From Planctomycetota bacterium (GTDB lineage Bacteria > Planctomycetota > UBA8108 > UBA1146): a stretch of 64,000 nucleotides of DNA. Both the position numbers and the translations under genes were made by a program. The DNA is taken from assembly GCA_016776905.1 (NCBI GenBank), contig JADHSM010000014.1, forward strand, positions 1-64,000, given 5' to 3'. This document shows positions 26,470-35,417 of the stretch, piece by piece. The notes below the pieces were generated by a model. It was not told the DNA's origin. It did not search any database and worked only from the letters and a program-made list of their open reading frames with translations. Numbering within the stretch: position 1 is the stretch's first letter; the number at the start of each line of letters is the position of its first letter.

Positions 26470-28295
26470 AAGACCCCCTCATCTCGTTCTCTCGATTTTA
26501 ATACGACGAAGATACACGAGATATCAGCGGGGCTCACACCCGCGATTCTTTGAGCTGCTGCAATAGTATCAGGCCTCAGTCGGGTCAGAGTTTCCCGGGC
26601 TTCCGTTCTCAAACCAGATATAGACGAGAAATCGAGATCCTCAGGAAGGACCCACTTCTCATTTCTTTTCATTCGATCGACTTCGTCTTGTTGCCTTTCG
26701 ATGTAATGCTCATATCGAACAGCAATGCGAACTCTCTCTTTAATTCCTTGCGAGATCCCCCACGCCCCTACTTCAGGGTGACTCTCTTCGAGAGATTCCC
26801 AACTGGCTCCTGGAGCCCTCAATACTTCATGAAATGTTTTTGTTCCTGAACGTTCTTTGTGAAGTCGGGCAACACAGGATTCTGTCAACTTCGCATCTTC
26901 CTCAACGGCCTCTGCTTGCTGATCAGTGATCAACCCCAACTCATTGCCTTTGCGTGCAAGGCGAATATCGGCATTGTCGTGCCTCAATTGAAGACGAAAC
27001 TCAGCCCGAGAAGTGAACATGCGATAGGGCTCACGGGGATCACAACGAACCAGATCGTCTGCCAAGACACCCATATAGGCTTCTTCGCGACCGAGTATCA
27101 ATGGAGCCTCATTCTTCAGGGAGAGTGCTGCATTCACCCCTGCCAAGAATCCTTGAGCGGCAGCCTCTTCATAACCACTCGTCCCACAAATTTGCCCCGC
27201 CAAATATAGGCCAGAAAGAGCGCGACATTCAAAAGTCCTGCGGATTTGATGCGGAGGAAAGAAGTCGTATTCAACAGCATAGCCATGGCGTAGAAATTTC
27301 GCCTTTTCAAGTCCTGGAATTTTCGCGACGAGTGCTTCCTGAGCATCCGCCGGCAGGCTCGTAGAGATTCCATTCACATATATGGAATTGGTCTCAAGGC
27401 CTTCTCGTTCAAGATGAATCGTATGCCCCTGTCGATCAGGGAAGCGTACGATTTTATCTTCAATAGACGGACAATAACGAGGACCCACTCCTTCTATCTG
27501 CCCCGAATACATAGGGCTTCGGTGCAAATGGTCACGAATAATATCGTGAACCCCCTCATCCGTCCGGGTGACATGGCAATTCATCCATTCCCGTCGGGGT
27601 GGAGGAGTCCAATGACAAAAACCATCCGGGTCGGAGTCTGGAACCTGTGGCATCAACTGGGACCAATCAATGGAGTCTCGGTCCAAACGAGGAGGTGTCC
27701 CCGTCTTCAACCTTCCCGTCTCCAGCCCCAACGTACCCAAGGCGCCAGTGAGCCCTTGAACAGCCCCTTCGCCAACCCTTCCACCACTCGTCACTTCTTC
27801 GCCCACATGCATAACCGCTCTGAGAAAAGTCCCATTGGTCATGATCACTTTTCGCGCACGGATCACGGATGAGTCTTCCAAGCGAACTCCACCCACGCGA
27901 TCCCCTGTCACATGAATGTCTTCTACAGAACCGGTAACGATATGAAGCCGGGCTTGGCTTTTCATCAAGGATTGCATTTCCCTCGAATACATATCCTTGT
28001 CCACTTGTGCTCGGAGGGATCGAACGGCTTCACCCTTTGAGGTATTCAACATTCTGTAATGAAGCCCAGCTTTATCAGTAATAAAGCCTTGAACACCACC
28101 GAGAGCATCTATCTCACGGGTAAGCTGCCCTTTACCCACTCCGCCAATGGCGGGATTACAAGAGAGTGCTCCAATAGTCTTTTCACTCAGCGTGACAAGA
28201 GCCGTTTCAAATCCCATTCGGGAACAAGCGAAGGCGGCTTCACAGCCGGCGTGTCCTCCACCGACAACAATCACGTCGAAATCTGTATTACTCAA
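26466..28295 (-). CDS. mnmG: tRNA uridine-34 5-carboxymethylaminomethyl modification enzyme MnmG
   Basis: A 609-residue FAD enzyme. Visible are the N-terminal dinucleotide motif VVGGGHAGCEAA, the family block LSCNPAIGGVGKGQ, TGTFLRAVMHVGE, FCHWTPPP, the second family block GLYLAGQICGTSGYEEAAAQG and the C-terminal helical tRNA-binding domain. With MnmE it modifies the wobble uridine of several tRNAs. It overlaps aroA by 8 bp upstream and the DUF4442 gene by 4 bp downstream. mnmE is not in the window. Confidence 0.96.
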   Translation of the reverse strand: MSNTDFDVIVVGGGHAGCEAAFACSRMGFETALVTLSEKTIGALSCNPAIGGVGKGQLTREIDALGGVQGFITDKAGLHYRMLNTSKGEAVRSLRAQVDKDMYSREMQSLMKSQARLHIVTGSVEDIHVTGDRVGGVRLEDSSVIRARKVIMTNGTFLRAVMHVGEEVTSGGRVGEGAVQGLTGALGTLGLETGRLKTGTPPRLDRDSIDWSQLMPQVPDSDPDGFCHWTPPPRREWMNCHVTRTDEGVHDIIRDHLHRSPMYSGQIEGVGPRYCPSIEDKIVRFPDRQGHTIHLEREGLETNSIYVNGISTSLPADAQEALVAKIPGLEKAKFLRHGYAVEYDFFPPHQIRRTFECRALSGLYLAGQICGTSGYEEAAAQGFLAGVNAALSLKNEAPLILGREEAYMGVLADDLVRCDPREPYRMFTSRAEFRLQLRHDNADIRLARKGNELGLITDQQAEAVEEDAKLTESCVARLHKERSGTKTFHEVLRAPGASWESLEESHPEVGAWGISQGIKERVRIAVRYEHYIERQQDEVDRMKRNEKWVLPEDLDFSSISGLRTEARETLTRLRPDTIAAAQRIAGVSPADISCIFVVLKSRERDEGVL

Positions 28296-29664
28296 AGGAA
28301 AGTTCTCCCGAAGTATTTTCGTGAGGCATCATTAGTTTTTCCATACGTGTAAAAAATTCTGGATCCGATTTCCGAACGCAAGCAGGTTGGAGAACTCGAG
28401 TTTGAGAAACCTTGAGCGAAAGCAGTGCAAAAGCCATCGCCATACGATGGTCACCTGCGGGGTCAAGGTCGGCGGGTTTCAGATGTGAACCGTCACTTCC
28501 GACGATACGGAATAAGTCACCTTGAACTTCTGCTCGAATTCCTAATTTTTGCATTCCTTGGCATAGCACTTCTAATCGATCGCTTTCCTTGACTCTCAGG
28601 TGAGAAACTCCAGAAAAAATCGATTCCCCCCGACAGAAAGCAGCCACGATGGCCAAGGGCGGCACCAGATCCGGAACACCTTCCAAGGATCGCGCCAAAG
28701 GTTTCCGAGCATGACCACTCACGCTCACTCTATTCTCAGAGATTTGCACGGTGCAGCCCATCTCTGACAACAAATCGGCAATCATTCGATCACCTTGGAG
28801 AGACGAAGTGCCCACTCCTTCAACTGAAACTTCACCTCCGGTGATAGCAGCCGCACAAAGTGGAAATGCCGCCGCTGAAGCATCCCCCTCAATAGAAACC
28901 TTGCCACTGCGGAGTCCTGCGCTGCTTGCGACTTGAATCTCTCGCGCCCCCGCTTTGACTTTGACACCGAATGCTCTCAAAACCGCTGCCGTCAAGTCCA
29001 TATAGGGTCTTGAAGAAATCGGCCCGACCATTCGAATCTGTAAACCATGAGTCGTATGCGGAGCCAGCAACATCAAGGCACTGGTAAACTGACTAGAGAG
29101 AGCGGCTTGTAGCACCACCTTGCCTCCTGCTACCGGTGCACCTTCCAGCTCTAACGGTAAGTAACCTTTTTCACCCAGATACGTAATCTTTGCACCCAGA
29201 TGCTCTAGGGACTCCACCAGGGGTCCCATCGGTCGATGGGTCTCTCCATTGATGCGAGTTTTACCCGGTCGAAGAACGCAAACAGCGGTCAGAAATCTCA
29301 TCGCCGTGCCATTGGCTCCTAAATCGAGATCGATAGATCCTTCTGCCCATTTTGCCCCGCAACCGGTCACGGTCACATCTCCCGGCGGGTGCCCTTCAAA
29401 GGATCCTCCCAGTTGACTCAGAGCTCGAATGAAGACTTCGAGATCTTCACAATCCGGTATTCCAGAAATGAGACTTTGACCATCGGCAAGAAATGCATTG
29501 AGCAATGCTCTCTGGGCGACCGATTTGGAGCCCTGCAGACGCACCGCTCCACAGACCCTAACGTTGTCAGGAGCCATCCAGAATTGGTCTTCGGCTTGGT
29601 CTTTTTCCATACCCAGATCATACACTGACAGAAGCCTTTCCACAGCCAGACCGGACTGTTGCAT
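28288..29664 (-). CDS. aroA: 3-phosphoshikimate 1-carboxyvinyltransferase (EPSP synthase)
   Basis: It joins shikimate-3-phosphate and PEP, the sixth step of the shikimate pathway. Motifs: LQGSKSVAQRALLNA, LGANGTAMRFL (where E. coli has LGNAGTAMRPL), PISSRPYMDLT, EGDASAAAFPLCAA and HLRVKESDRLEVL. The longest frame gives 458 residues, about 30 more than usual. ATG codons at 29610 and 29577 are alternative starts, with no decisive SD at any of them. The Ala-Asn order and the Phe in place of the usual Pro after MR in the PEP/glyphosate-binding loop are notable. It heads the minus-strand run and overlaps mnmG by 8 bp. Confidence 0.93.
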   Translation of the reverse strand: MQQSGLAVERLLSVYDLGMEKDQAEDQFWMAPDNVRVCGAVRLQGSKSVAQRALLNAFLADGQSLISGIPDCEDLEVFIRALSQLGGSFEGHPPGDVTVTGCGAKWAEGSIDLDLGANGTAMRFLTAVCVLRPGKTRINGETHRPMGPLVESLEHLGAKITYLGEKGYLPLELEGAPVAGGKVVLQAALSSQFTSALMLLAPHTTHGLQIRMVGPISSRPYMDLTAAVLRAFGVKVKAGAREIQVASSAGLRSGKVSIEGDASAAAFPLCAAAITGGEVSVEGVGTSSLQGDRMIADLLSEMGCTVQISENRVSVSGHARKPLARSLEGVPDLVPPLAIVAAFCRGESIFSGVSHLRVKESDRLEVLCQGMQKLGIRAEVQGDLFRIVGSDGSHLKPADLDPAGDHRMAMAFALLSLKVSQTRVLQPACVRKSDPEFFTRMEKLMMPHENTSGELSFE

Positions 29665-29732
29665 CTCTGCTCTTTAATGCCATCCTGACCGATTCAGAAG
29701 CGAATTCCCCGGAATGGAAGAGGTTCCTCGCC

Positions 29733-32273
29733 ATGCGAATCATAAATTTAGCCCGCTGGATCGTCCTATTCTCGATTCTTTCCATCTCATCCGAGGTGTA
29801 CTCGCAGGCCATTTCTCCTACAGACTATATGGGTCGTGCCCCCGGTACGGACTTCGAATTGGCAGACTGGAAAACTCTCTCAGGTTGGTTTGATCAATTC
29901 GGAGAAAAAACATCGACAGCCCAAACTCAAACCGTAGGAATCTCCACCGAAGGGCGACCTCTCAGAATTTGTGTTATTTCCTCGGAAGAAAATCTGGGGA
30001 AGTTGCAAAGGATTAAAGAGATCAGTCGGACCATCGCTGATCCAAGGTCCCTTTCACCCGGAATGGATGAGTCATTAATTAATGAAGCGGTTCCCATCGT
30101 TTTCGTGTCCTGCAACATGCATTCGACAGAAATTGCAGCGGCTGAGTTTTCAATGACTCTCGCATGGAACATGGCCACTTCAGATGCTGAACTTTGGAAA
30201 AATGTTCGAGAGAATGTGGTCACGGTCATCATTCCAACCGTCAATCCAGATGGCCTAGATCGTGTCGTCAGCTGGTATCGCCGTATCGTCGGAACTCCCT
30301 ACGAGGATGCCTACCTTCCAGAACTTTATCAGTTGTATGCCGGTCATGATAATAATCGAGACTGGTTTGCACTCTCTCTCGAAGAAACTCGTATCGTCAC
30401 GCGCATGCTTTATAAAGAATGGTTCCCAACGATCTACTGGGATGTCCACCAACAAGGGTCCATGAGAGAACGATTGTTTGTTCCACCCTTCAGAGATCCA
30501 CTCAATCCCAATCTGCATCCCGTGACAATTTCTGGTATTGGAGCGATAGGATCGCGCGCGATGCTCGACATGACTGCAGCAGGATTTACAGGAATCTCGA
30601 GCGGTGTGAGTTATGACATGTGGTGGAATGGCGGGAACCGTAATGTTCCTGTTCGACACAATATCATCGGACTACTCTCTGAAGCCGCCTCTGCCAATCT
30701 TGCCAGTCCCATCTGGATTGACCCGTCTGATCTTTTACCCCCCAGAGGCATAGAAACGGGATACGCACCCTCCAACAAATTCCCAGCTCCCTGGCCTGGA
30801 GGTTGGTGGCGCGTGGGAGATATTCACAAATATGAACTCGCCTTGGGGGAATCCCTCCTCGGCAGCGTGGCGCGAGAACCCGGCACTTGGGTCAGGAACG
30901 CCCTCCGTGTCGCCCGGGATGTGATTCAGAAAGGGCGAGATGAAGCCCCCAGATACTGGCTGATTCCTCCAGGACAAAGGGACGAAGACGCCGTCTCCAG
31001 AATACTCACGATCCTCGATGCACAGGGTGTCGATATGTTCTTGGCCAAAGAAGATTTTGAAGGAGATGGCCGTCCGTATTCTAAAGGGACATTGATCCTT
31101 CCCCGGGAACAACCCTATGGATCATTCCTGAAAGACCTCTTTGAAATACAACGGTATCCTGACGGCCCTGCCCCCTACGACGTCGCCGGCTGGACCCTTC
31201 CCTTACTCTTCGGCATTGAGCGTATCGAAATCCTCGAGACGCTTAGCGTGGAAATGGATCAGGTTCGAGATCCCGCTGAAATCAACGGAGCCCTCTCCAG
31301 AACCGTGACTGATAAGAAGTACCTGATCAAGCTGGGCTCCGAAAAATCATTCAAATCAGAGAGCGGAACCCTTCTTGATCTCCAGGGAACCGGTTGGATA
31401 AGAAAACTACTCTCTGCTTGGGAAAAGAAGAAACGAGTGCTGTCCGATCAGGAAGGGAACTGGTGGATACTTGAAAATTCTGAGGAAAATTCTCAGGCAT
31501 CTGAAAATGTTGCTCCCCAAAGGATTGTCGATCAGGCAGAACTGACAACAGCTCCCCGAGTGGGAGTCTATGCTCCTTATGTCGCCAGCAAAGATGAGGG
31601 TTGGCTTCGTTGGGTTCTCGATCATTTCGAGATTCCGTTCAAAAGAATTCGGAATGAGCAAATTAGAGCGGGTCGTTTGGAAGAATTCATCGACGTCTTG
31701 ATCATCCCGGATGTCAGCTCACGCACGATTAGGGACGGACGAAAAAAAGGCAGTGTCTTTCCAGAGTTGGCAGGAGGGCTTTCCCCCGAGGGCGTCATTC
31801 ACCTCGAGAGTTTTGTTCAAAGGGGCGGACGCTTGATTTGCTGTGGACGCTCAACAGACTTTGCCATCGATCAATTTGACCTGCCACTCATGGAAGTGAC
31901 ACAGGGCACTGAAGATCTTCCCGCACTCAGTTGTCCAGGTTCTATTCTGAGGACCATCCCTGGCGCAGAGGCGGAAGCTCTTCCATGGACCAGAAACCTT
32001 CCCGACATGATTCCTATCTTTCACTCCGGATCCCGTGCATGGAAAACGGCCGCTCCAGAAAGCGACCTCGTCTCTCTGCTGGAATATCCGCGTAAAGAAA
32101 TCCTTCTCTCCGGGTATGCAAAAAATACAGAGACGATAGCAGGTGCAAGTACATGGGTAACCCAGTCGATAGGCTCTGGTCGCCTTCATCTCTTTGGGTT
32201 CAGACCTCATTACCGTTCATGGCCACACGGAAACTTTGAAATGTTACTGAGAGCCATTTTCCTAAATAATTAA
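29733..32273 (+). CDS. Secreted M14 family zinc carboxypeptidase-like protein
   Basis: An 846-residue protein with a signal peptide (WIVLFSILSISSEVYS). The M14 fold shows the zinc-binding HSTE in SCNMHSTEIAAAEF, the substrate Asn/Arg region DNNRDWFALS, and the third ligand in WDVHQQGSMRER. The C-terminal half (about 480-846) includes a glutamine-amidotransferase-like beta/alpha domain (IDVLIIPDVSSRTIRDG; GGRLICCGRSTDFA), which is common in large planctomycete M14 relatives. It is probably an exported peptidase for peptides or cell-wall peptides. The ATG at 29733 has GGAAGAGG about 9 nt upstream. It is divergent from aroA. Confidence 0.85.
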   Translation: MRIINLARWIVLFSILSISSEVYSQAISPTDYMGRAPGTDFELADWKTLSGWFDQFGEKTSTAQTQTVGISTEGRPLRICVISSEENLGKLQRIKEISRTIADPRSLSPGMDESLINEAVPIVFVSCNMHSTEIAAAEFSMTLAWNMATSDAELWKNVRENVVTVIIPTVNPDGLDRVVSWYRRIVGTPYEDAYLPELYQLYAGHDNNRDWFALSLEETRIVTRMLYKEWFPTIYWDVHQQGSMRERLFVPPFRDPLNPNLHPVTISGIGAIGSRAMLDMTAAGFTGISSGVSYDMWWNGGNRNVPVRHNIIGLLSEAASANLASPIWIDPSDLLPPRGIETGYAPSNKFPAPWPGGWWRVGDIHKYELALGESLLGSVAREPGTWVRNALRVARDVIQKGRDEAPRYWLIPPGQRDEDAVSRILTILDAQGVDMFLAKEDFEGDGRPYSKGTLILPREQPYGSFLKDLFEIQRYPDGPAPYDVAGWTLPLLFGIERIEILETLSVEMDQVRDPAEINGALSRTVTDKKYLIKLGSEKSFKSESGTLLDLQGTGWIRKLLSAWEKKKRVLSDQEGNWWILENSEENSQASENVAPQRIVDQAELTTAPRVGVYAPYVASKDEGWLRWVLDHFEIPFKRIRNEQIRAGRLEEFIDVLIIPDVSSRTIRDGRKKGSVFPELAGGLSPEGVIHLESFVQRGGRLICCGRSTDFAIDQFDLPLMEVTQGTEDLPALSCPGSILRTIPGAEAEALPWTRNLPDMIPIFHSGSRAWKTAAPESDLVSLLEYPRKEILLSGYAKNTETIAGASTWVTQSIGSGRLHLFGFRPHYRSWPHGNFEMLLRAIFLNN

Positions 32274-32292
32274 GTTCTGAGAAAGAGCCGAC

Positions 32293-33513
32293 ATGAACTC
32301 CGAAGAAAAAACTGCTGACCTCAATGAAATCCGGCTACATTCAATGGATGGCTTAAGGGCGACTATGATGTTTCTGGGTTTGGTCCTGCATTGTGCAGCC
32401 AGTTACCAAAACTCAGATGCAGGATTTGCTGCATGGCCTTTTCGAGACCAGCAAACGGCACCTATATTTTCATTCATGGTCAGTTTCATTCATGCATGGC
32501 GTATGCCGATCTTCATGTTCATCGGTGGATTCTTCGGTGCACTTTTAGTCGAAAAAAGAGGTTCAAAAAAATTCGTAACAAACCGCATCGCAAGACTTGG
32601 AATTCCACTGGTCCTCTTTCTTCCGATTCTTCTTCCTCTATCAGTTTCGGGATTCATTTTTGCAAATACCTCTAAAATTGTCGGGATTCAACAAGCTTGG
32701 GGAATACTCCTAAAGACTCCCATCCAAGACTTTTTCCCACCAATAACGATCCACATGTGGTTCCTCTACTATTTACTGATTTATTCATTCCTTGGATATC
32801 TCCTGCTCGGCCTCACAAGATTCATCCCACATTCGTGGAAACCCAGTGTCTTCATCTCCCGTATTCTCGCACTACCTGGATCCAGTATCATCTTGTCACT
32901 CCCCATCGCATGGGCGCTCATGGACTTGACGATTCCAGGAGTACTTGAAACAGGAGTATCTTGGATACCAGAGCTCACGAGTTTCATGACGTATGGATTT
33001 CTGTATCTCTGTGGGTGGTCTCTATGGCACCGACGAGATCTGATTCAGAAAGTGGCCACTCTTCCACGCATCACAATCAACCTCGCCAGCCTTCCTATCC
33101 TGTTTTTTTGGTGGCTACATGCAGCATTTGAAGGTGCGGTCACTACAGATGTAGGCCGATTTCTTACTGCATTTTTAACGGGCTGGATCATCTGGCTATC
33201 GATTTGGGGCTTCATCGGACTGTTTCAGAAAATGATGTCCTATGAGATTCCCGCGGTCCGCTACTTCGTAGATGCTTCCTACTGGATCTATATCTTCCAT
33301 CTCCCCTTCACCATTTGGACCCCGGGGTTCATCGCTCAAAGCGACTGGGGTAGCGGCCCAAAGTTCTTCATCTCTCTCACAGTGACAACTCTGATGGGAT
33401 TGATCACCTATGACTTATTTGTCAGAAACACCATCATTGGTAAATTACTCAATGGAAGAGAGTGGCCCAGAGCACTTCACAAGGCACTAAGGAATCGTCC
33501 GCTAAATACTTAA
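32293..33513 (+). CDS. Membrane acyltransferase family 3 protein
   Basis: A 406-residue protein with about ten membrane helices. The N-terminus HSMDGLRATMMFLGLVLHCA has the Arg and His of the acyltransferase-3 family (OpgC / OafA-like). Members transfer acyl groups, often succinyl or acetyl, to periplasmic glucans, surface sugars or small molecules. The substrate here cannot be told. It lies 19 bp after the M14 gene and may be co-transcribed with it. Confidence 0.85.
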   Translation: MNSEEKTADLNEIRLHSMDGLRATMMFLGLVLHCAASYQNSDAGFAAWPFRDQQTAPIFSFMVSFIHAWRMPIFMFIGGFFGALLVEKRGSKKFVTNRIARLGIPLVLFLPILLPLSVSGFIFANTSKIVGIQQAWGILLKTPIQDFFPPITIHMWFLYYLLIYSFLGYLLLGLTRFIPHSWKPSVFISRILALPGSSIILSLPIAWALMDLTIPGVLETGVSWIPELTSFMTYGFLYLCGWSLWHRRDLIQKVATLPRITINLASLPILFFWWLHAAFEGAVTTDVGRFLTAFLTGWIIWLSIWGFIGLFQKMMSYEIPAVRYFVDASYWIYIFHLPFTIWTPGFIAQSDWGSGPKFFISLTVTTLMGLITYDLFVRNTIIGKLLNGREWPRALHKALRNRPLNT

Positions 33514-33525
33514 ATCAGCACCAAA

Positions 33526-33741
33526 TCACAACCCTCCACTCGCGTTAAGACGTTTCCATTCGAAGGGATCCTGACTCTTTCGAATTCGTGTAGGTAATTT
33601 TTCCCATCTCTGATCTGGTGGAATATCCGACCTGATACGAACCACGACTGCAGTGATATTATTAGAGCAAGATTCAGTTGATCGGAGATCCCCCTTGTTC
33701 TTGCCTATCATGTTCATGCTCGCATCCATCACCATCTCCAC
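33526..33741 (-). pseudogene. Relic of a PP2C-type protein phosphatase C-terminus
   Basis: The frame reads VEMVMDASMNMIG, then ESCSNNITAVVVRIRSDIP. This resembles the last helix and strand of PP2C phosphatases, where a conserved D/N-N-I-T precedes a hydrophobic strand. Only about 35 residues are recognisable. Upstream the frame loses similarity, and no phosphatase metal motifs are seen in any minus-strand frame. It overlaps the 5' end of the plus-strand thioredoxin-like gene. I read it as a decayed 3' end left after a deletion or insertion. Short length makes this tentative. Confidence 0.4.
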
Positions 33742-34588
33742 CGATGTGGATTTGCCGACGAAGAGTAAGAACGTCCCAGAAAATAAAATCGAAAGTTTTT
33801 GGGCAGGTTCAAGTATTCAGGCAGCGAAGACAGAGGCCGAAGACCGAAATGTCCCCATCATTATGGTCATCCTGAAAGACGGAGACCTCGTGTGTCAGCA
33901 GTGGGCGAATCAACACCTCAACGACCCTAAAATGAGATTAGCTCTTGAAGAAAATGGAGTTCCAGTTCTCGTATGCCTTCCCGACTTAGAGGGAAACACT
34001 CATACGAAAACAAACACTGAAACATCGTCCCCAAACAAAGAAGACGACGATTGTCCTTTGTCTGGAGTGAGTGATTGTAAAGATCATCAGTCTTCAGAAT
34101 CGTGGGTCGAGGGGCTAACGATTCCTCAACTGCTACCCGCAATCTTTCTTCTTGAGGGTGCCGAATATAAAGCGATCCCGATCCCACAAGATCTCCCATT
34201 TCGTGGAGCACAAGAAGTGGATAAATATCTCACGGAGAGAAGACCAGGCACGCCCCCTACTCGACTTCAATACACGTACTTAATGACACGCCTAGAAAGA
34301 GCAGTAAAGTTCGACGAAGAAGACAAGTTCGAAAAAGGATGCGCAGAACTTTCGATAGCTCTCAATCTCATACCCAACTTTAGTCCACGAATCAAAACGA
34401 CATGGGAAGATCGATACCACCCATATAAAGGCAAGGGCGTCCAGATGTTACGTAGAGCGAAAACGGTAGCGAAAACCAATCCGCTCATGGCCATGAGATT
34501 ACTTCATAGGATATCAAAAATGATGTCAGGACTTCCGCACGGCGAAACAGCCAGACTCTTATTAGCCGCAATGGAAAATAAGAACTAG
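33695..34588 (+). CDS. Thioredoxin-fold-like protein of unknown function
   Basis: About 297 residues. A hydrophobic N-terminus (FLPIMFMLASITIS) looks like a signal peptide or anchor. Residues about 30-95 (SSIQAAKTEAEDRNVPIIMVIL, CQQWANQHLNDPKM) resemble the beginning of a thioredoxin-like domain, but only one Cys stands where CXXC would be. Later DDDCPLSGVSDCKDH has two further Cys. The C-terminal half is helical and repeat-like. I do not recognise a family. TTG at 33695 with GGAGA 6-7 nt upstream is the best-supported start; GTG at 33653 and ATG at 33710 are alternatives. Its 3' end overlaps sufT by 4 bp in convergent orientation. Confidence 0.6.
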   Translation: MFLPIMFMLASITISTDVDLPTKSKNVPENKIESFWAGSSIQAAKTEAEDRNVPIIMVILKDGDLVCQQWANQHLNDPKMRLALEENGVPVLVCLPDLEGNTHTKTNTETSSPNKEDDDCPLSGVSDCKDHQSSESWVEGLTIPQLLPAIFLLEGAEYKAIPIPQDLPFRGAQEVDKYLTERRPGTPPTRLQYTYLMTRLERAVKFDEEDKFEKGCAELSIALNLIPNFSPRIKTTWEDRYHPYKGKGVQMLRRAKTVAKTNPLMAMRLLHRISKMMSGLPHGETARLLLAAMENKN

Positions 34589-34968
34589 AACATTCCCAGT
34601 TGAAGCTTCGCGCCTTCAGTCATGCGATCTTTTGTCCAAGGTGGATCCCAGACAACTCCTACCACACAACTATCGACACCTTCCACCGCACTGACCTTCT
34701 GCTCAACTTCGACAGGTAGTGTTCCTGCCACAGGGCACGCAGGGGACGTCAGAGTCATCTCAACATCGACTGAAGAATCTTCAGCGATTCGAACATGATA
34801 GATCAGGCCTAATTCATAGATATTGACCGGGATCTCTGGATCGTGACAAGTTTCAATAGCCTTGACGATCAGATCCTCAAGAGTACCGTCTTCTGCCTGC
34901 AATCCAGCAGGCCTCAAATCTGCTTCACTTTTCGGCTCAATATTTTCGTTTTCGATCGAATCATTCAT
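34585..34968 (-). CDS. sufT: SufT-like MIP18 family iron-sulfur maturation protein
   Basis: A 127-residue DUF59 / MIP18 domain: ETCHDPEIPVNIYELGLIY, MTLTSPACPVAGTLPVEVE, VGVVWDPPWTKDRMTEGAK. The Asp-Pro-Glu motif and the single conserved Cys of SPAC are typical. SufT aids Fe-S cluster maturation under high demand in other bacteria. A 35-residue acidic lead precedes the domain. Its ATG overlaps the TGA of sufU by 4 bp. It is the last gene of the SUF operon. Confidence 0.92.
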   Translation of the reverse strand: MNDSIENENIEPKSEADLRPAGLQAEDGTLEDLIVKAIETCHDPEIPVNIYELGLIYHVRIAEDSSVDVEMTLTSPACPVAGTLPVEVEQKVSAVEGVDSCVVGVVWDPPWTKDRMTEGAKLQLGMF

Positions 34969-35417
34969 TCTGTTGAAGCCTCTCTAGGATCCCCACTTAG
35001 TGCTTGTATCAAAGTATGCCAAGCCAATGTTGCACATTTTACTCTGGAAGGGTAATCCTTCACTCCTGTAAAAACTTCCAGCTTCATTAACTCATCAGGA
35101 TAAGCAGCGGAGTCTTCTCCTGTGACTTTCGCATGAAAATCTGCGAAAATCGCACGGGCAATCTTTTCTTCTTTGCCCTTCAAAGTCTCGGTCATGATGG
35201 ATGCACTAGCGGTACAAATAGCACACGCTGTCGCAGTAAATCCGATCGACTCCAATACTCCATCAGCATTGCGAAGCACTTCCATATCGATTTCATCACC
35301 ACATAAAGGATTATGGCCTCGGGCCTCTAAGTTAGCTTGAGGCAGTTTGCCATGATTCCTAGGAGACCTTGAATGGTCGATGATCAGTTCCTGGTAAAGT
35401 TCTCTCAGATCATTCAT
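34965..35417 (-). CDS. sufU: SufU iron-sulfur cluster assembly scaffold / sulfur acceptor
   Basis: A 150-residue IscU-fold protein with the three Cys that bind zinc or a cluster: HNPLCGDEID, CAICTASASIM and VKCATLAWHTL. It has the insertion before the last Cys that separates SufU from IscU. It accepts sulfur from SufS. Overlaps of 4 bp with both sufS (35414) and sufT point to tight translational coupling. Confidence 0.95.
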   Translation of the reverse strand: MNDLRELYQELIIDHSRSPRNHGKLPQANLEARGHNPLCGDEIDMEVLRNADGVLESIGFTATACAICTASASIMTETLKGKEEKIARAIFADFHAKVTGEDSAAYPDELMKLEVFTGVKDYPSRVKCATLAWHTLIQALSGDPREASTE

